Assembly: GCA_017307275.1 (NCBI GenBank)
Contig: JAFKFK010000018.1
Span: forward strand, 170,875 to 234,874
Source: Alphaproteobacteria bacterium
Lineage (GTDB): Bacteria; Pseudomonadota; Alphaproteobacteria; Reyranellales; Reyranellaceae
Reading direction: 5' to 3'
DNA: 64,000 bases
Positions 16,950 through 25,451 of the stretch are shown here, one piece after another. Made by a program: the position numbers and the translations under genes. Each line of letters starts with the position of its first letter. The first letter of the stretch is position 1. Below the pieces are notes generated by a model. The model saw only the letters and a list, made by a program, of their open reading frames with translations. It ran no database searches and was not told the origin of the DNA.

Positions 16950-18092
16950 TCACACTACGTTCAGCTCCCGGATAGGCCGGCCTGCGGATATGCGTTCATA
17001 ACCGAAAGGACTGAGGTCCAGAGTCCGATAGCTGCCATGCACAATCAGCTCGGCAACGGCGCGGCCGACCGCAGGCGATTGCTGGATGCCGTGCCCCGAG
17101 AAGCCGGTGGCGAAGATCAGGCTCTCGATTTCCGGATGACGGCCAACGATTCCGTTCTGATCGAACGTGTTGTACTCGTAATAACCTGCCCAGGCGTTGA
17201 CGACCTTGGCCGCCTCGAAGGCCGGCACGCGGGCCGCAAGGGTCGGCCAAACGATCTCGTCCCACTCCTGATGCTGGACTTCCAGCGGTGCTCCAGGCGG
17301 ATCGTTGCCTGTCACGGGGGTCGTGCCGCCGATGTAGAAACGGCCCTCCGGCCGAAACCAGGTGCCCGAGGGATCGATGGTGAGGGGCGTTATCCCCGGT
17401 GGCTCACGCAGGTCGAAAACGAAGACCGAGCGCCGGCGCGGCTCGACCGGCAGCGCGATGCCGGCCCGCGCTGCCACTTCGCCGGACCAGGGGCCGGCTG
17501 CCAGTACGATGGTTTTGGCCTCCAGCCGGCCGCCGCTGCGCAACGTGACACTACTGCCCGAGAACCCGACAACCTCGTCGGCGACATAGGCCGCACCAAG
17601 CTCGCGCGCCTTGCGGCGAAAACCCTGCATCAAGGCGGGACCGTCGAACCAGCCTTCGTTGGCCGTGCCGTGCGAGGCGAGCGTCACGCCCTCGGTCGAG
17701 ATCCACGGGAAGCGTCCGACCAGCGCGGCCGGGTCGAGCAGCTCGACCGCACAATCCTCCCCTTTCTGGATCGCATGGTTCGCCCGTAGGACGGCCTCGC
17801 CGGCGGGGCTGGCCAGGAAGAGATAGCCTGGCTCGCGCAACCCCAGCTCGACGCCCAGCAGCTCGCCGGCGCGACGCAGGAAGCCGATGCCATAGCGCGA
17901 CAGATGAATGTTGAGCGGTGTCGAGAACTGCTGGCGGATCGAACTCGCCGAGAGCGCCGAGGAGGCTCGCGCATAAGTCGGGTCGCGTTCGACGACGGTC
18001 ACGGTACCCGTGAAGGCCGGATCGGACTTGAGATGATAGGCGACGGACGATCCCATCACGCCGCCGCCGATTACAATGACATCGCTCTTCAT
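16950..18092 (-). CDS. FAD-dependent oxidoreductase, DAO family
   Basis: 380 residues. N-terminal dinucleotide-binding motif VIVIGGGVMGSSVAYHL, a VVERDPTYARASSALSASSIRQQ segment, a second FAD contact IVLAAGPWSGEVA and a C-terminal ATGFSGHGIQQSPAVGR motif, as in glycine/sarcosine oxidases and D-amino-acid dehydrogenases. It oxidises an amine to an imine; the substrate is unknown. Cytoplasmic or peripheral. It sits 31 bp upstream of the aminotransferase. Its start codon directly abuts a palindrome (18093-18110) that covers the ribosome-binding region, suggesting local control. Confidence 0.88.
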   Translation of the reverse strand: MKSDVIVIGGGVMGSSVAYHLKSDPAFTGTVTVVERDPTYARASSALSASSIRQQFSTPLNIHLSRYGIGFLRRAGELLGVELGLREPGYLFLASPAGEAVLRANHAIQKGEDCAVELLDPAALVGRFPWISTEGVTLASHGTANEGWFDGPALMQGFRRKARELGAAYVADEVVGFSGSSVTLRSGGRLEAKTIVLAAGPWSGEVAARAGIALPVEPRRRSVFVFDLREPPGITPLTIDPSGTWFRPEGRFYIGGTTPVTGNDPPGAPLEVQHQEWDEIVWPTLAARVPAFEAAKVVNAWAGYYEYNTFDQNGIVGRHPEIESLIFATGFSGHGIQQSPAVGRAVAELIVHGSYRTLDLSPFGYERISAGRPIRELNVV

Positions 18093-18110
18093 CGTGCAAT
18101 CAATTGCACG
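18093..18110. promoter_or_regulatory. 18-bp palindrome immediately upstream of the DAO start codon
   Basis: CGTGCAAT-CA-ATTGCACG: perfect 8-base arms with a 2-base spacer, ending one base before the ATG complement at 18092. It replaces the usual purine-rich ribosome site. As DNA it could be a dimeric repressor operator; as RNA it would be a hairpin that hides the start. It lies inside the 42-bp gap between PrpF and DAO genes. Function inferred only from symmetry and position. Confidence 0.45.
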
Positions 18111-18134
18111 GCCCGCCCGGGGAATGCCAGCGGC

Positions 18135-19304
18135 TCACTCGGCAGGTACCCGTACCCAGCCCTCCATCAGGCGGCGTGCGGACCGGCTCATCATCACCTT
18201 GGCGACCTTCCATTGCCCTGCATCTTCGCGCGCTTCGGCACCGACGCTGAGCGTTCCCGAGGGATGACCGAAGCGCACGCGACCGTCGGCACCCGCGGGC
18301 GCCACACGCGAGACGATCGTGCCCGGAATGGCCGCGGCGGCAGCAATCGCCACCGCGCCGGTGCCGGTCATGGCGTGGTGCAACACGCCCATCGAAAAGA
18401 TGCGCGCCAGGAGGTCGATCGAGCCGGCCTCGATACGCTTGCCGTCCGACGCAACATAGGATGCCGGCCGAGCGACGAAGGCGAGCTTGGGCGTATGGGG
18501 CCGCGTCGCCGTCGCTTCCGCGGGCGTGCCAACAAGACCCATCGCAACAGCGCCCAGCGCACGCACGGCCTCGACCCTCTGCAGCAGCGCCTTGTCGCCA
18601 TTGACGTCGCCCTGCAGCTCCATGCCCGTGAGGCCAAGCCGCGCGGCATCGACGAAGATCGTGGGATTGCCGGCGTTGATAAGCGTCGCCTCGAGCTTGC
18701 CGACACCCGGCACGTCGAGCAGGTCGATACGCTTGCCCGACGGAAACATGGCGCCGCCATCTGCCCCGTCACCACCTTCCTCGTCGGCGGCCGGATCGAG
18801 GAACTCGACCTTCACTTCCGCCGCCGGAAAGGCCACGCCATCGAGCTCGAACTCGCCCAGTTCCTGCACCTCGCCGCCCTGCATCGGCACATGGTTGACG
18901 ATCACCTTGCCGATGTTCGCCTGCCAGATGCGCACCGTAGCCACCCCGTCGGCCGGGCCTTCGACCAGGCCGGCATTCAGGGCAAACGCCCCCACGGCAG
19001 CGCTGAGGTTGCCGCAATTGCCCGACCAATCGATGACCGGCGCGTCGATCGCCACCTGCCCGAAGCGATAGTCGATGTCGCAGCCGGCACGCTCCGACTT
19101 CGACAGGATCACGACCTTGCTGGTGCTGGAGGTGGCCCCACCCATGCCGTCCGTATGCTTGCCGTAGCGATCCGGGCTGCCGATGACCCGTAACAGGAGC
19201 CGGTCGCGCGTCGCAGGATCGGACGGCAGATCGTGGGCCAGGAAGAACACGCCCTTGCTGGTGCCGCCGCGCATGTAAACGGCGGGGATACGAAGCTGCT
19301 TCAT
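18135..19304 (-). CDS. PrpF-family protein (2-methylaconitate isomerase / 4-oxalomesaconate tautomerase-like)
   Basis: 389 residues from ATG 19304 (MKQLRIPAVYMRGGTSKGVFF), preceded by GAGGCGATC; the longer open frame to 19400 lacks support. Family hallmarks: RGGTSKG near the N-terminus, MGGATSSTSKVV, WSGNCGNLSAAVG with the catalytic Cys, and a second-half INAGNPTIFVDA. It has the diaminopimelate-epimerase-like double fold that moves protons on unsaturated tricarboxylates. Neither prp (methylcitrate) nor gallate genes are next to it, so it may isomerise another unsaturated acid. First gene of the five-gene leftward operon and divergent from the orphan gene at 19443. Confidence 0.87.
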   Translation of the reverse strand: MKQLRIPAVYMRGGTSKGVFFLAHDLPSDPATRDRLLLRVIGSPDRYGKHTDGMGGATSSTSKVVILSKSERAGCDIDYRFGQVAIDAPVIDWSGNCGNLSAAVGAFALNAGLVEGPADGVATVRIWQANIGKVIVNHVPMQGGEVQELGEFELDGVAFPAAEVKVEFLDPAADEEGGDGADGGAMFPSGKRIDLLDVPGVGKLEATLINAGNPTIFVDAARLGLTGMELQGDVNGDKALLQRVEAVRALGAVAMGLVGTPAEATATRPHTPKLAFVARPASYVASDGKRIEAGSIDLLARIFSMGVLHHAMTGTGAVAIAAAAAIPGTIVSRVAPAGADGRVRFGHPSGTLSVGAEAREDAGQWKVAKVMMSRSARRLMEGWVRVPAE

Positions 19305-19442
19305 GATCGCCTCAATACAGGGCTTCCGCTTCCGAAACGATGATCGCGTCGAGCGCGGCCACAACTTATTGCCGCCACACTCCTGAGTAACTCTCTCCAT
19401 AGTTGAATTTCATATTACCTTTACAATAGAGACGAGGTCGCT

Positions 19443-20120
19443 GTGCACGCAAAAGCCAACAGGAAATCCTTGGCCACGACCCTGTGGAATTCACTCGAGG
19501 TCGCGAAAATATCAGCTCCCATCGTTACTCCCATAGCTATCGCATTCCTCGGATATGCGTTCTGGAGCACTCAGCGTGGCGTCGTGGAGAACTGGGAGAA
19601 ACAACAGCTAATCGAAAAACAGATACTGGATTCGAGAGAGCGCGAACGAGATAGACTTCGTGAATTCAGGTTAACGATCTTCAAGGATGCCGCGCCGCTT
19701 CTCAACGACATCTACGCGTATCACCTCTACATCGGAAGCTGGAAGGAACTTACACCAGCCAACATCATCGAGAAGAAGCGCCATCTCGACAGGTTGATGT
19801 ACTCGAATGAAGTCCTATTCACACACGACTTCTTCAACGCGTACCGAGACTTCATGAAGCAGTCCTTTGCGACGGCGAGGAACTACATCGGCGAGTCGAA
19901 GATCCGTACTGACTCCAAATGCCGAGGTGCCCATTGGGGCAATAGTTCGGAAAACTGGCTCCCCCTATTCACCAATGAAGACAATAGGGACAAAGTCTGC
20001 GCCGCTTACCGCAAACTTCAGGGTCGCTTATCTGAGGAGCTGCTATTTCAGAACATTAGCATTGCCAACGGCGATGGTGGCCAATGCCCTAAGAAATATG
20101 AAAGAGGCAACTGCGGCTAA
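19443..20120 (+). CDS. Orphan membrane-anchored protein of unknown function
   Basis: 225 residues from GTG 19443, with GAGACGAGG upstream. One N-terminal membrane helix (about 24-42, APIVTPIAIAFLGYAFW) is followed by a highly charged probable coiled coil (EKQQLIEKQILDSRERERDR) and a soluble alpha-rich domain with aromatic residues. Three cysteines lie in the last third (KCRGAH, VCAAY, QCPKKY) plus one at the C-terminus. I recognise no family. Base and codon use differ from all neighbours: visibly richer in A/T, with ATA, AAA and TTA codons. This fits recent acquisition. It sits between two leftward operons, stops 6 bp before phnU and has no partner gene. Confidence 0.6.
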   Translation: MHAKANRKSLATTLWNSLEVAKISAPIVTPIAIAFLGYAFWSTQRGVVENWEKQQLIEKQILDSRERERDRLREFRLTIFKDAAPLLNDIYAYHLYIGSWKELTPANIIEKKRHLDRLMYSNEVLFTHDFFNAYRDFMKQSFATARNYIGESKIRTDSKCRGAHWGNSSENWLPLFTNEDNRDKVCAAYRKLQGRLSEELLFQNISIANGDGGQCPKKYERGNCG

Positions 20121-20126
20121 CGCCGC
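20113..20126. terminator. Short GC hairpin at a convergent gene junction
   Basis: GCGGC-TAAC-GCCGC, a 5-bp stem spanning the stop of the orphan gene and ending just before the phnU stop. It could act in both directions but has no T-run. A very similar hairpin lies at 56475-56489, also between converging genes. Confidence 0.3.
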
Positions 20127-21815
20127 CTAACGCCGACGCCAGGCCTGCAGGCGGTCGAGGAGGAAACGGTCGGCGAGAAGATGGGCGACCTTGACCGCCG
20201 CCGAAGTCAGCACGATCACCACGCAAAGCGCCGCCGCTGCCGCGGTCGTCCCGGCTTCCTCGATGTTCACGGCAGCCACCGAGGCGAGCTTGGTGTCGGG
20301 CGAGTAGAGGAAGATCACCGAGGAGACCGTCGTCATCGCGTTCACGAACAGGTAGATCGCGATGTCGAGGATGGACGGCAGGCAGATCGGGGTCGTGACC
20401 CTGGTGAAGGTGCGCCAAATCGGGACCTTGAGCGAGGCGGAAACGGATTCGAACTCCGGGTCGATCTGCTTCAGAGCCGTCGTCGCCGTCAGATGGCCTA
20501 CCGTGTAGAAGTGCGCCACCGTATTCACCACTAGGATGCCCATGGTGGCATAGAGAAAGCCTAGCGGATTACCGGGCGCGTTGAAGAAGAAGATGTAGCC
20601 CAGGCCGAGCACCAGACCGGGCACCGCCATCGGCAAGAAGGCGAGCAACTGCACGACGCCGCGCACGATGTGGAAATCGCGTGTCTTCTCCGTGAGCCAG
20701 GCGCCAGTGAACATCAGCGTCGTGCCGAACAGGGCGGCACCCACCGCCATCTCCACCGAGTTCCAGTACGAATCCCAGCCATTGGCGTCGAACTTGGCGA
20801 AGTCGTAGTTGTCGAGCGTCAGGCTGAGATTGTACGGCCAGTATTTGATCAGCGAGCCCCAAATCGCCATGCCCAGGATCGCCAGGATGCCGATCGACAC
20901 CAGGGTGCAGAAGAGCGTGGCGAGGAAATCGCGCCCGGGCTTGGGCTTGGGCACCAGCGGCACCGCCCGCGCCGTGAGCAGGGCCACCTGCTTGCGCTGC
21001 ACCAGCCGGTCGACCACGAAGGCGAGTGCGGCCGGCGCCAGCAGCACCATGCCGACCACGGCGCCCATCGAAAAATTCTGCTGGCCGATCACCTGCTTGT
21101 AGACGTCGGTGGCCAGCACATTGAAGTTGCCGCCGATCACCTTGGCGATGCCGAAGTCAGTGATCACCAGCGTGAAGACGACCAGCGCCGCGCTGATCAG
21201 GCCGTACTTGGCGCCCGGCAAGGTCACGGTGAAGAAGACGCGGAGCTTGCTGGCCCCCAGCGCATCGGCCGCCTCGTAGAGCCGCGCATCGGCGGTCGCG
21301 AGTGCGGTCACCAGGATCAAGGTCGCGTGAGGGAAACAGTAGAAGACCTGCGCGATCACGATGCCGTCGAAGCCGTAGATCGAGCCGCCCCCCAGGAGCG
21401 CCTTGAAGAAGCCCTGTGTGCCGAAGAGATAGATCAGCGCCAGGCCGGGCAGCAGCGAGGGCGCGAAGATCGGGATCAGTGCAACGCCCTGGAACAGCCA
21501 GCGCACGGGCAGCACCGTCCGGGTCAGGGCATAGGCATAGAGGAAGGCCAGTGGTACGACGATCACGGTGCTGACCGCCGCCACATGCAGACTGTTCAGC
21601 GCCGAGTTGAAGAGCGCGGGTGTCGAGAAATAGGAAACATAGTTGGCGAGGCCGACGAACTTGCCGTCGCGGTCCTCGAAGCCCTTGGCCAGCAAGGCCC
21701 AGAGCGGCAGCCCGACGATGACCAGCAGCAGCGCTGCCAGCAGCACCACGCCCCCGCGCATGACGAGGTCGTCGCGCGAGAGACCGACTTTTGTCGACGG
21801 TACAGCGAGGCTCAC
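20127..21815 (-). CDS. phnU: Fused two-domain ABC transporter permease, 2-aminoethylphosphonate uptake type
   Basis: 562 residues with about 12 membrane helices and two permease units. The first EAA loop is YEAADALGASKLRVFFTVTL and the second FESVSASLKVPIWRTFTRV, so one chain makes both halves of the channel. This fused layout is known in the alternative AEP importers (PhnS2/T2/U2 type) and in iron FbpB-type systems. The type of binding protein and the phnWAY pathway 11 kb away favour AEP. ATG overlaps the phnT stop (ATGA, 21812-21815). Last gene of the importer operon. Confidence 0.82.
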   Translation of the reverse strand: MSLAVPSTKVGLSRDDLVMRGGVVLLAALLLVIVGLPLWALLAKGFEDRDGKFVGLANYVSYFSTPALFNSALNSLHVAAVSTVIVVPLAFLYAYALTRTVLPVRWLFQGVALIPIFAPSLLPGLALIYLFGTQGFFKALLGGGSIYGFDGIVIAQVFYCFPHATLILVTALATADARLYEAADALGASKLRVFFTVTLPGAKYGLISAALVVFTLVITDFGIAKVIGGNFNVLATDVYKQVIGQQNFSMGAVVGMVLLAPAALAFVVDRLVQRKQVALLTARAVPLVPKPKPGRDFLATLFCTLVSIGILAILGMAIWGSLIKYWPYNLSLTLDNYDFAKFDANGWDSYWNSVEMAVGAALFGTTLMFTGAWLTEKTRDFHIVRGVVQLLAFLPMAVPGLVLGLGYIFFFNAPGNPLGFLYATMGILVVNTVAHFYTVGHLTATTALKQIDPEFESVSASLKVPIWRTFTRVTTPICLPSILDIAIYLFVNAMTTVSSVIFLYSPDTKLASVAAVNIEEAGTTAAAAALCVVIVLTSAAVKVAHLLADRFLLDRLQAWRRR

Positions 21816-22888
21816 GCAGCAAAGACCCTGAGACGATCCGGTGGCAGGGCGACGTCGAGCCGGGTGCCGCGCTCGACGCCCAGGTCACGAATCAGGTTAC
21901 TGGAGAAGTCGGCGGTCATCGCCACATCGGCGGACGGGCTCTTGAGGGCGGCCTTGAGCGTGGCCCGGCAGAAGGCGCCGACGAAATCGAGTTCGGCCAC
22001 CTCGACCGTCAAGCGATTGGCGATGCCCTGAGGCAGGTCGCGCACCCGCACATCCTCGGGCCGGATACAGAGGTTGACCTTTTGTCCCGGGGCCAATCCC
22101 TCCTGTCCCGGACAGGCGAAATCGACGCCGGCCACCTGGACCTTGTCGGGCGCCATCAGGGTCCCCTGGAGGAAATTCATCGAGCCGACGAAATCGGCGA
22201 CGAAGGCGGATGCCGGCCGACGGTAGATTTCCTGCGGCGTGCCGACCTGCTCGATGGCGCCGTGGTTCATCACCACGATACGGTCGGCCATCGTGAGCGC
22301 CTCTTCCTGGTCGTGCGTCACCATGATGGTGGTCACCCCAAGCCGGCGCTGGAGCGCCTTGATCTCGTGCCGGAGCCTCAGGCGGACGCGGGCATCGAGC
22401 GCCGACAGCGGCTCGTCGAGGAGCAACAACCCGGGCGACGTCGCAAGCGCCCGCGCCAGCGCCACCCGCTGCTGCTGGCCGCCCGAGAGCTGGGCGGGAT
22501 ATTTCGGGCCGGCGTCGGGCAGCCCGACCATCGCCAGCAGCTCGACGACGCGGGCAGCGATAGCTGCCTTCTTGTCACGCCGGCTGACCAGCCCATAGCC
22601 GACATTGTCGGCCACCGTCAGGTTGGGAAAGAGCGCGTAGGACTGGAAGACGATGCCGAAATCCCGTTTGGCGGGCGGCAGCGCCGACACATCCTGCCCC
22701 TTCTGGCGGATCGTGCCGGAACTTTGCGGATCGAGCCCGGCGATGGCGCGCAGCAAGGTGGTCTTGCCGCAGCCGGAGGGGCCCAGAAAGCAGACGAACT
22801 CGCCTTCGGCGATATCGAGCGTGATATCGCCGAGAGCGGTAAAGTCGCCGTAGCGCTTGGAAAGGCTACGAACCTCGAGGTAGGTCAC
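21812..22888 (-). CDS. phnT: ABC transporter ATP-binding protein, 2-aminoethylphosphonate uptake type
   Basis: 358 residues. Walker A GPSGCGKTTLLRAIAG, Q-loop VFQSYALFPNLTV, signature [15 protein letters not shown], Walker B LLLLDEPLSALDA and H-loop MVTHDQEEAL. After about residue 240 comes the TOBE domain of importer ATPases (NLCIRPEDVRV). It energises uptake through the fused permease with which it overlaps. It lies 10 bp after the binding-protein gene. The ATPase by itself could be for iron, polyamine or phosphonate; specificity is inferred from its partners. Confidence 0.85.
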   Translation of the reverse strand: MTYLEVRSLSKRYGDFTALGDITLDIAEGEFVCFLGPSGCGKTTLLRAIAGLDPQSSGTIRQKGQDVSALPPAKRDFGIVFQSYALFPNLTVADNVGYGLVSRRDKKAAIAARVVELLAMVGLPDAGPKYPAQLSGGQQQRVALARALATSPGLLLLDEPLSALDARVRLRLRHEIKALQRRLGVTTIMVTHDQEEALTMADRIVVMNHGAIEQVGTPQEIYRRPASAFVADFVGSMNFLQGTLMAPDKVQVAGVDFACPGQEGLAPGQKVNLCIRPEDVRVRDLPQGIANRLTVEVAELDFVGAFCRATLKAALKSPSADVAMTADFSSNLIRDLGVERGTRLDVALPPDRLRVFAA

Positions 22889-22898
22889 GCGGTGCGGA

Positions 22899-23945
22899 TC
22901 ACTTCTTCGGGGCGGACTTGCCGTCGTAGCGCTTCGTCCATTCCGCCAGGATGCGCTCGCGGTTCTTGGCCATCCACTCCATGTCGTTCTTGATCATCCC
23001 CGGCTCAGCGTTGACCGGATAGTTGACCGGAGCGGCCTTCACGCCCGGCAGCGCGACCACGGCGTAGGTTTTGGCATAGAGTTCGTTCGCCTTCTTGGTC
23101 ACGGCCCAGTCCGCGAGCTTCTTGGCTGCGTCGAGGTTCTTCGTGCCCTTCATGATGGCCGTGGCCTCGAGCTCCCAGCCCAGGCCCTCCTTCGGCACGA
23201 TCAGGTCGATCGGGGCACCCTTGGTCTTCTCCGAAGCGCCGCGCATGTCGAGGCCGATGCCGATCAGCCGCTCGCCCTTGGCGGCCTGCACGCAGGGTGC
23301 CGAGCCGGAATGGATGTATTGCGCGATGTTCTGGTGCAACGCGTCCATGTACTTCCAGCCCGCCTCCTCGCCCATAATCTGAAGCCAGGCGGCGATGGTG
23401 AGATAGCCGGTGCCCGACGAGGCCGGGTTCGGCATCACGATGGAATCCTTGTAGTCGGGCTTGATGAGATCGGCCCAGCTCGTCGGCACCGGCTTGTTGC
23501 CCTTCTTGCCTTCGGCGGTGTTGAAGCAGACCAGCGAGAGATAGGCGTCCATGCCGACCCAGGTGTCGGGCGTCTTGCCGCTGCGGAACATCGGCTTCAA
23601 CGCCTCGACGCCCTTCGGCGCATAGGGCTCGATCATGCCCATGGTGGCGAACAGCGCGGTGCTGGACGCCGCAAGGCCCCAGATCACGTCGGCACGGGGA
23701 TTGTCTTTCTCGGCAATTAGCTTGGCCGTGACGACGCCCGTGGAATCACGCACCCAGGCGATCTCGATGCCGGGATTGTCCGCCTCGAAGGCCTTCTTGA
23801 ATGGATCGAGCTGGTCGTTCTCCAGTGCCGTGTAGACGGTGAGCTTCGTCTTCTGAGCGAATGCCGGTGCGGCAGCCAGGCCGACCATGGCGAGTGCCGC
23901 AGCACCTGCCAGCGCGGCGCGCCTGATGATGTTGTTCCCGATCAT
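22899..23945 (-). CDS. phnS: Periplasmic substrate-binding protein, putative 2-aminoethylphosphonate ABC transporter
   Basis: 348 residues from ATG 23945 (MIGNNIIRRAALAG), preceded by GGGGGATGGA; an ATG 12 bases upstream (23957) is the alternative. Signal peptide to APAFA-Q. The mature part opens KLTVYTALENDQLDPFKKAF, then ITAKLIAEKDNPRADVIWGLA-like sequence (here VVTAKLIAEKDNP), which matches the PhnS2-type AEP binding proteins as I know them and, more distantly, ferric-ion FbpA proteins. Captures AEP or a relative in the periplasm. The 51-bp element at 24073-24123 lies about 130 bp upstream and links this operon to phnW. Confidence 0.84.
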   Translation of the reverse strand: MIGNNIIRRAALAGAAALAMVGLAAAPAFAQKTKLTVYTALENDQLDPFKKAFEADNPGIEIAWVRDSTGVVTAKLIAEKDNPRADVIWGLAASSTALFATMGMIEPYAPKGVEALKPMFRSGKTPDTWVGMDAYLSLVCFNTAEGKKGNKPVPTSWADLIKPDYKDSIVMPNPASSGTGYLTIAAWLQIMGEEAGWKYMDALHQNIAQYIHSGSAPCVQAAKGERLIGIGLDMRGASEKTKGAPIDLIVPKEGLGWELEATAIMKGTKNLDAAKKLADWAVTKKANELYAKTYAVVALPGVKAAPVNYPVNAEPGMIKNDMEWMAKNRERILAEWTKRYDGKSAPKK

Positions 23946-24072
23946 TCCATCCCCCATGTTTGTCCCCTGCCTTGAGCCCTACAGGTGTTGCGCTACAGGG
24001 CAATCATGAACTTTCCGTTACGGTTGCGATACAGCAGCATCACCGAATACGGGAAAGATCGATTCGCGGCCC

Positions 24073-24123
24073 CTATCCGTCCAGTAAATATTTCATATGC
24101 AGCCTATCGGTCCTGCCTATATG
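24073..24123. promoter_or_regulatory. 51-bp conserved element, copy A (upstream of phnS)
   Basis: Forty-two of 51 bases match copy B (36753-36803) without gaps, at a constant offset of 12680. Best conserved: CTATCCGTCCAGTA, CATATGC, CCTATCGG and CTATATG. Two near-direct repeats CTATCCGTCC and CTATCGGTCC start 30 bases apart. Both copies have the same orientation relative to a leftward AEP operon. This is the likely binding site of the LysR regulator at 36801, with a promoter included. The ATG at its right end starts no supported gene here. Confidence 0.75.
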
Positions 24124-24127
24124 GCGT

Positions 24128-24601
24128 TCAGCGGTCCATCGTCAGCTTCGCACCGACGGCTGCCAGCCAACGACGCACCACCTTCTCCTCCTCGCGTCCG
24201 ACCAGCCCCGCAATCTGCTCCTCGACCTCCTGCACGCGCGCCTTGCAACGCTTCAACAGCGCCTCGCCCTCGGCCGTCGCCTGTAGGCGCAAGATACGGC
24301 CGTGCGCGGGATCGGCAGACTTCTCGACCGCGCCCGCTTTCACGAGGTTACTCACGATCAGATTGATGGTCTGCGGCGTGAGGAACGTGAGCCGTGCAAG
24401 GTCCGCGCCAGAAAGGCCCGGATAGGCTCCGATCATCGTCAGCACGACGAACTGCGGCGACGTCACGTCCAGTTCGGCAAGCGCCTTGTCCATGGCGGCC
24501 CGGACCGCAACATGGGCCTGGCGCACGAGATAACCGAGATAGCCATCCACCCCGCGCTTGCCTTCCCCGGCACGGGGAACGGCCTTCACTTTGCGCGGCA
24601 T
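24128..24601 (-). CDS. MarR-family transcriptional regulator
   Basis: 157 residues with the MarR winged helix-turn-helix: LDVTSPQFVVLTMIGAYPGL, ADLARLTFLTPQTINLIVSNL as recognition region and AHGRILRLQATAEGEALL as wing. Flanking helices form the dimer interface. The Lys/Arg-rich N-terminus (MPRKVKAVPRAGEGKRG) is longer than usual. Only 1 bp separates its ATG from the stop of the upstream PEP-mutase-like gene, so the two are co-expressed. It lies between that gene and the phnS promoter element; it may control its own operon, the divergent hydratase or phnSTU. Confidence 0.85.
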   Translation of the reverse strand: MPRKVKAVPRAGEGKRGVDGYLGYLVRQAHVAVRAAMDKALAELDVTSPQFVVLTMIGAYPGLSGADLARLTFLTPQTINLIVSNLVKAGAVEKSADPAHGRILRLQATAEGEALLKRCKARVQEVEEQIAGLVGREEEKVVRRWLAAVGAKLTMDR

Positions 24602-24602
24602 C

Positions 24603-25418
24603 CTAGGTGCCGAACACCTTCTTGAGATCGCTGGTCGGCATGGTGTCGCGCATCCAGAGGAAGCTGCCGCCCTTCATATCGCGAGCCCCCTTCATGAAGG
24701 CGGCAAGCGCCAGTCGCGAAAGTGCGCCGCCGACGCTGATGCGCTTAACGCCGACCGCGGCGATCTGATCCGCCGTGAGGTTGGGATCGCCCGCGCTCAT
24801 CACCACGTTCAACGGCTTGCCGATTTCGGAGACGACGGTGCGCATGGTCGCGAGGTCGCGCAGACCGGGCGCATAGAGCACGTCGGCGCCTGCCGCTTCG
24901 AAGGCTTTCAGCCGGCGGATCGTGTCGTCGAGCTCCCTGACGCCGCGGATCAGGTTGTCGGCCCGCGCCGTAAAGGTGAACGGAACGTCGAGCGAGCGCA
25001 CCATCTCGACACCCGCCTGCACGCGTTCGACGGCATGATTGAAGTCATAGATGCGCTCACCGCTCCAATCCTCGATCGAGCCGCCGACGATGCCCACCTC
25101 GGCGGCATCGCGCAGGATGGTGGCCGCCTCCTTCGGATCGTCGGCATAGCCATTCTCGAGGTCGGCATTGACCGGCAGGTCGGTGGCCTCCGCGATCGCG
25201 CGGCAGTTCTCGAGCAGCTCGGCGCGGCTCACGGCGTTGTCGCCGTCGACCCGGCCCAGCGCGTTGGACATGCCGAGGCTCGTCGTCGCCAGCGCCTCGA
25301 AGCCCAGCGACTGCAGCAGCTTGGCCGTACCGGCATCCCACGGGTTGGGCAACAGCAACAGCCCCGGCTGTTCGTGCAGCCTGCGAAACTCCTGGCCCTT
25401 TTCCGCCTGCGTGCGCAT
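24603..25418 (-). CDS. Isocitrate lyase / PEP-mutase superfamily enzyme (paralogue 1)
   Basis: 271 residues from ATG 25418 (MRTQAEKGQEF), preceded by GGAGGAGGGG; the much longer open frame upstream is spurious. Motifs: LPNPWDAGTAKLL, ADLENGYADDP (magnesium ligand Asp), IVGGSIED and FTARADN. The KKCGH signature of isocitrate lyase is absent, so it is not a glyoxylate-cycle enzyme. The superfamily makes or breaks C-C or P-C bonds next to a carboxylate (PEP mutase, phosphonopyruvate hydrolase, oxaloacetate hydrolase). The exact reaction is unknown. It is clearly related to the 31529-32353 protein. Neighbours: MarR (1 bp downstream), and phnSTU beyond. Confidence 0.83.
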   Translation of the reverse strand: MRTQAEKGQEFRRLHEQPGLLLLPNPWDAGTAKLLQSLGFEALATTSLGMSNALGRVDGDNAVSRAELLENCRAIAEATDLPVNADLENGYADDPKEAATILRDAAEVGIVGGSIEDWSGERIYDFNHAVERVQAGVEMVRSLDVPFTFTARADNLIRGVRELDDTIRRLKAFEAAGADVLYAPGLRDLATMRTVVSEIGKPLNVVMSAGDPNLTADQIAAVGVKRISVGGALSRLALAAFMKGARDMKGGSFLWMRDTMPTSDLKKVFGT

Positions 25419-25451
25419 CGCCCCTCCTCCGCTTTCTGCTAAAAAACACCG

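Noticed and set aside
20127..23945. Ferric-iron (FbpABC-type) importer as the main reading of the ABC system
   Set aside because: The families are related, but the binding protein's N-terminal part, the fused permease and the 51-bp element shared with phnW favour AEP. Iron remains a fallback only.
24097..24366. Small rightward frame starting in element copy A, paralleling the lysR start in copy B
   Set aside because: The ATG is kept only because the element is conserved. The rest is Pro/Arg-rich antisense of the MarR gene and shows no LysR similarity.
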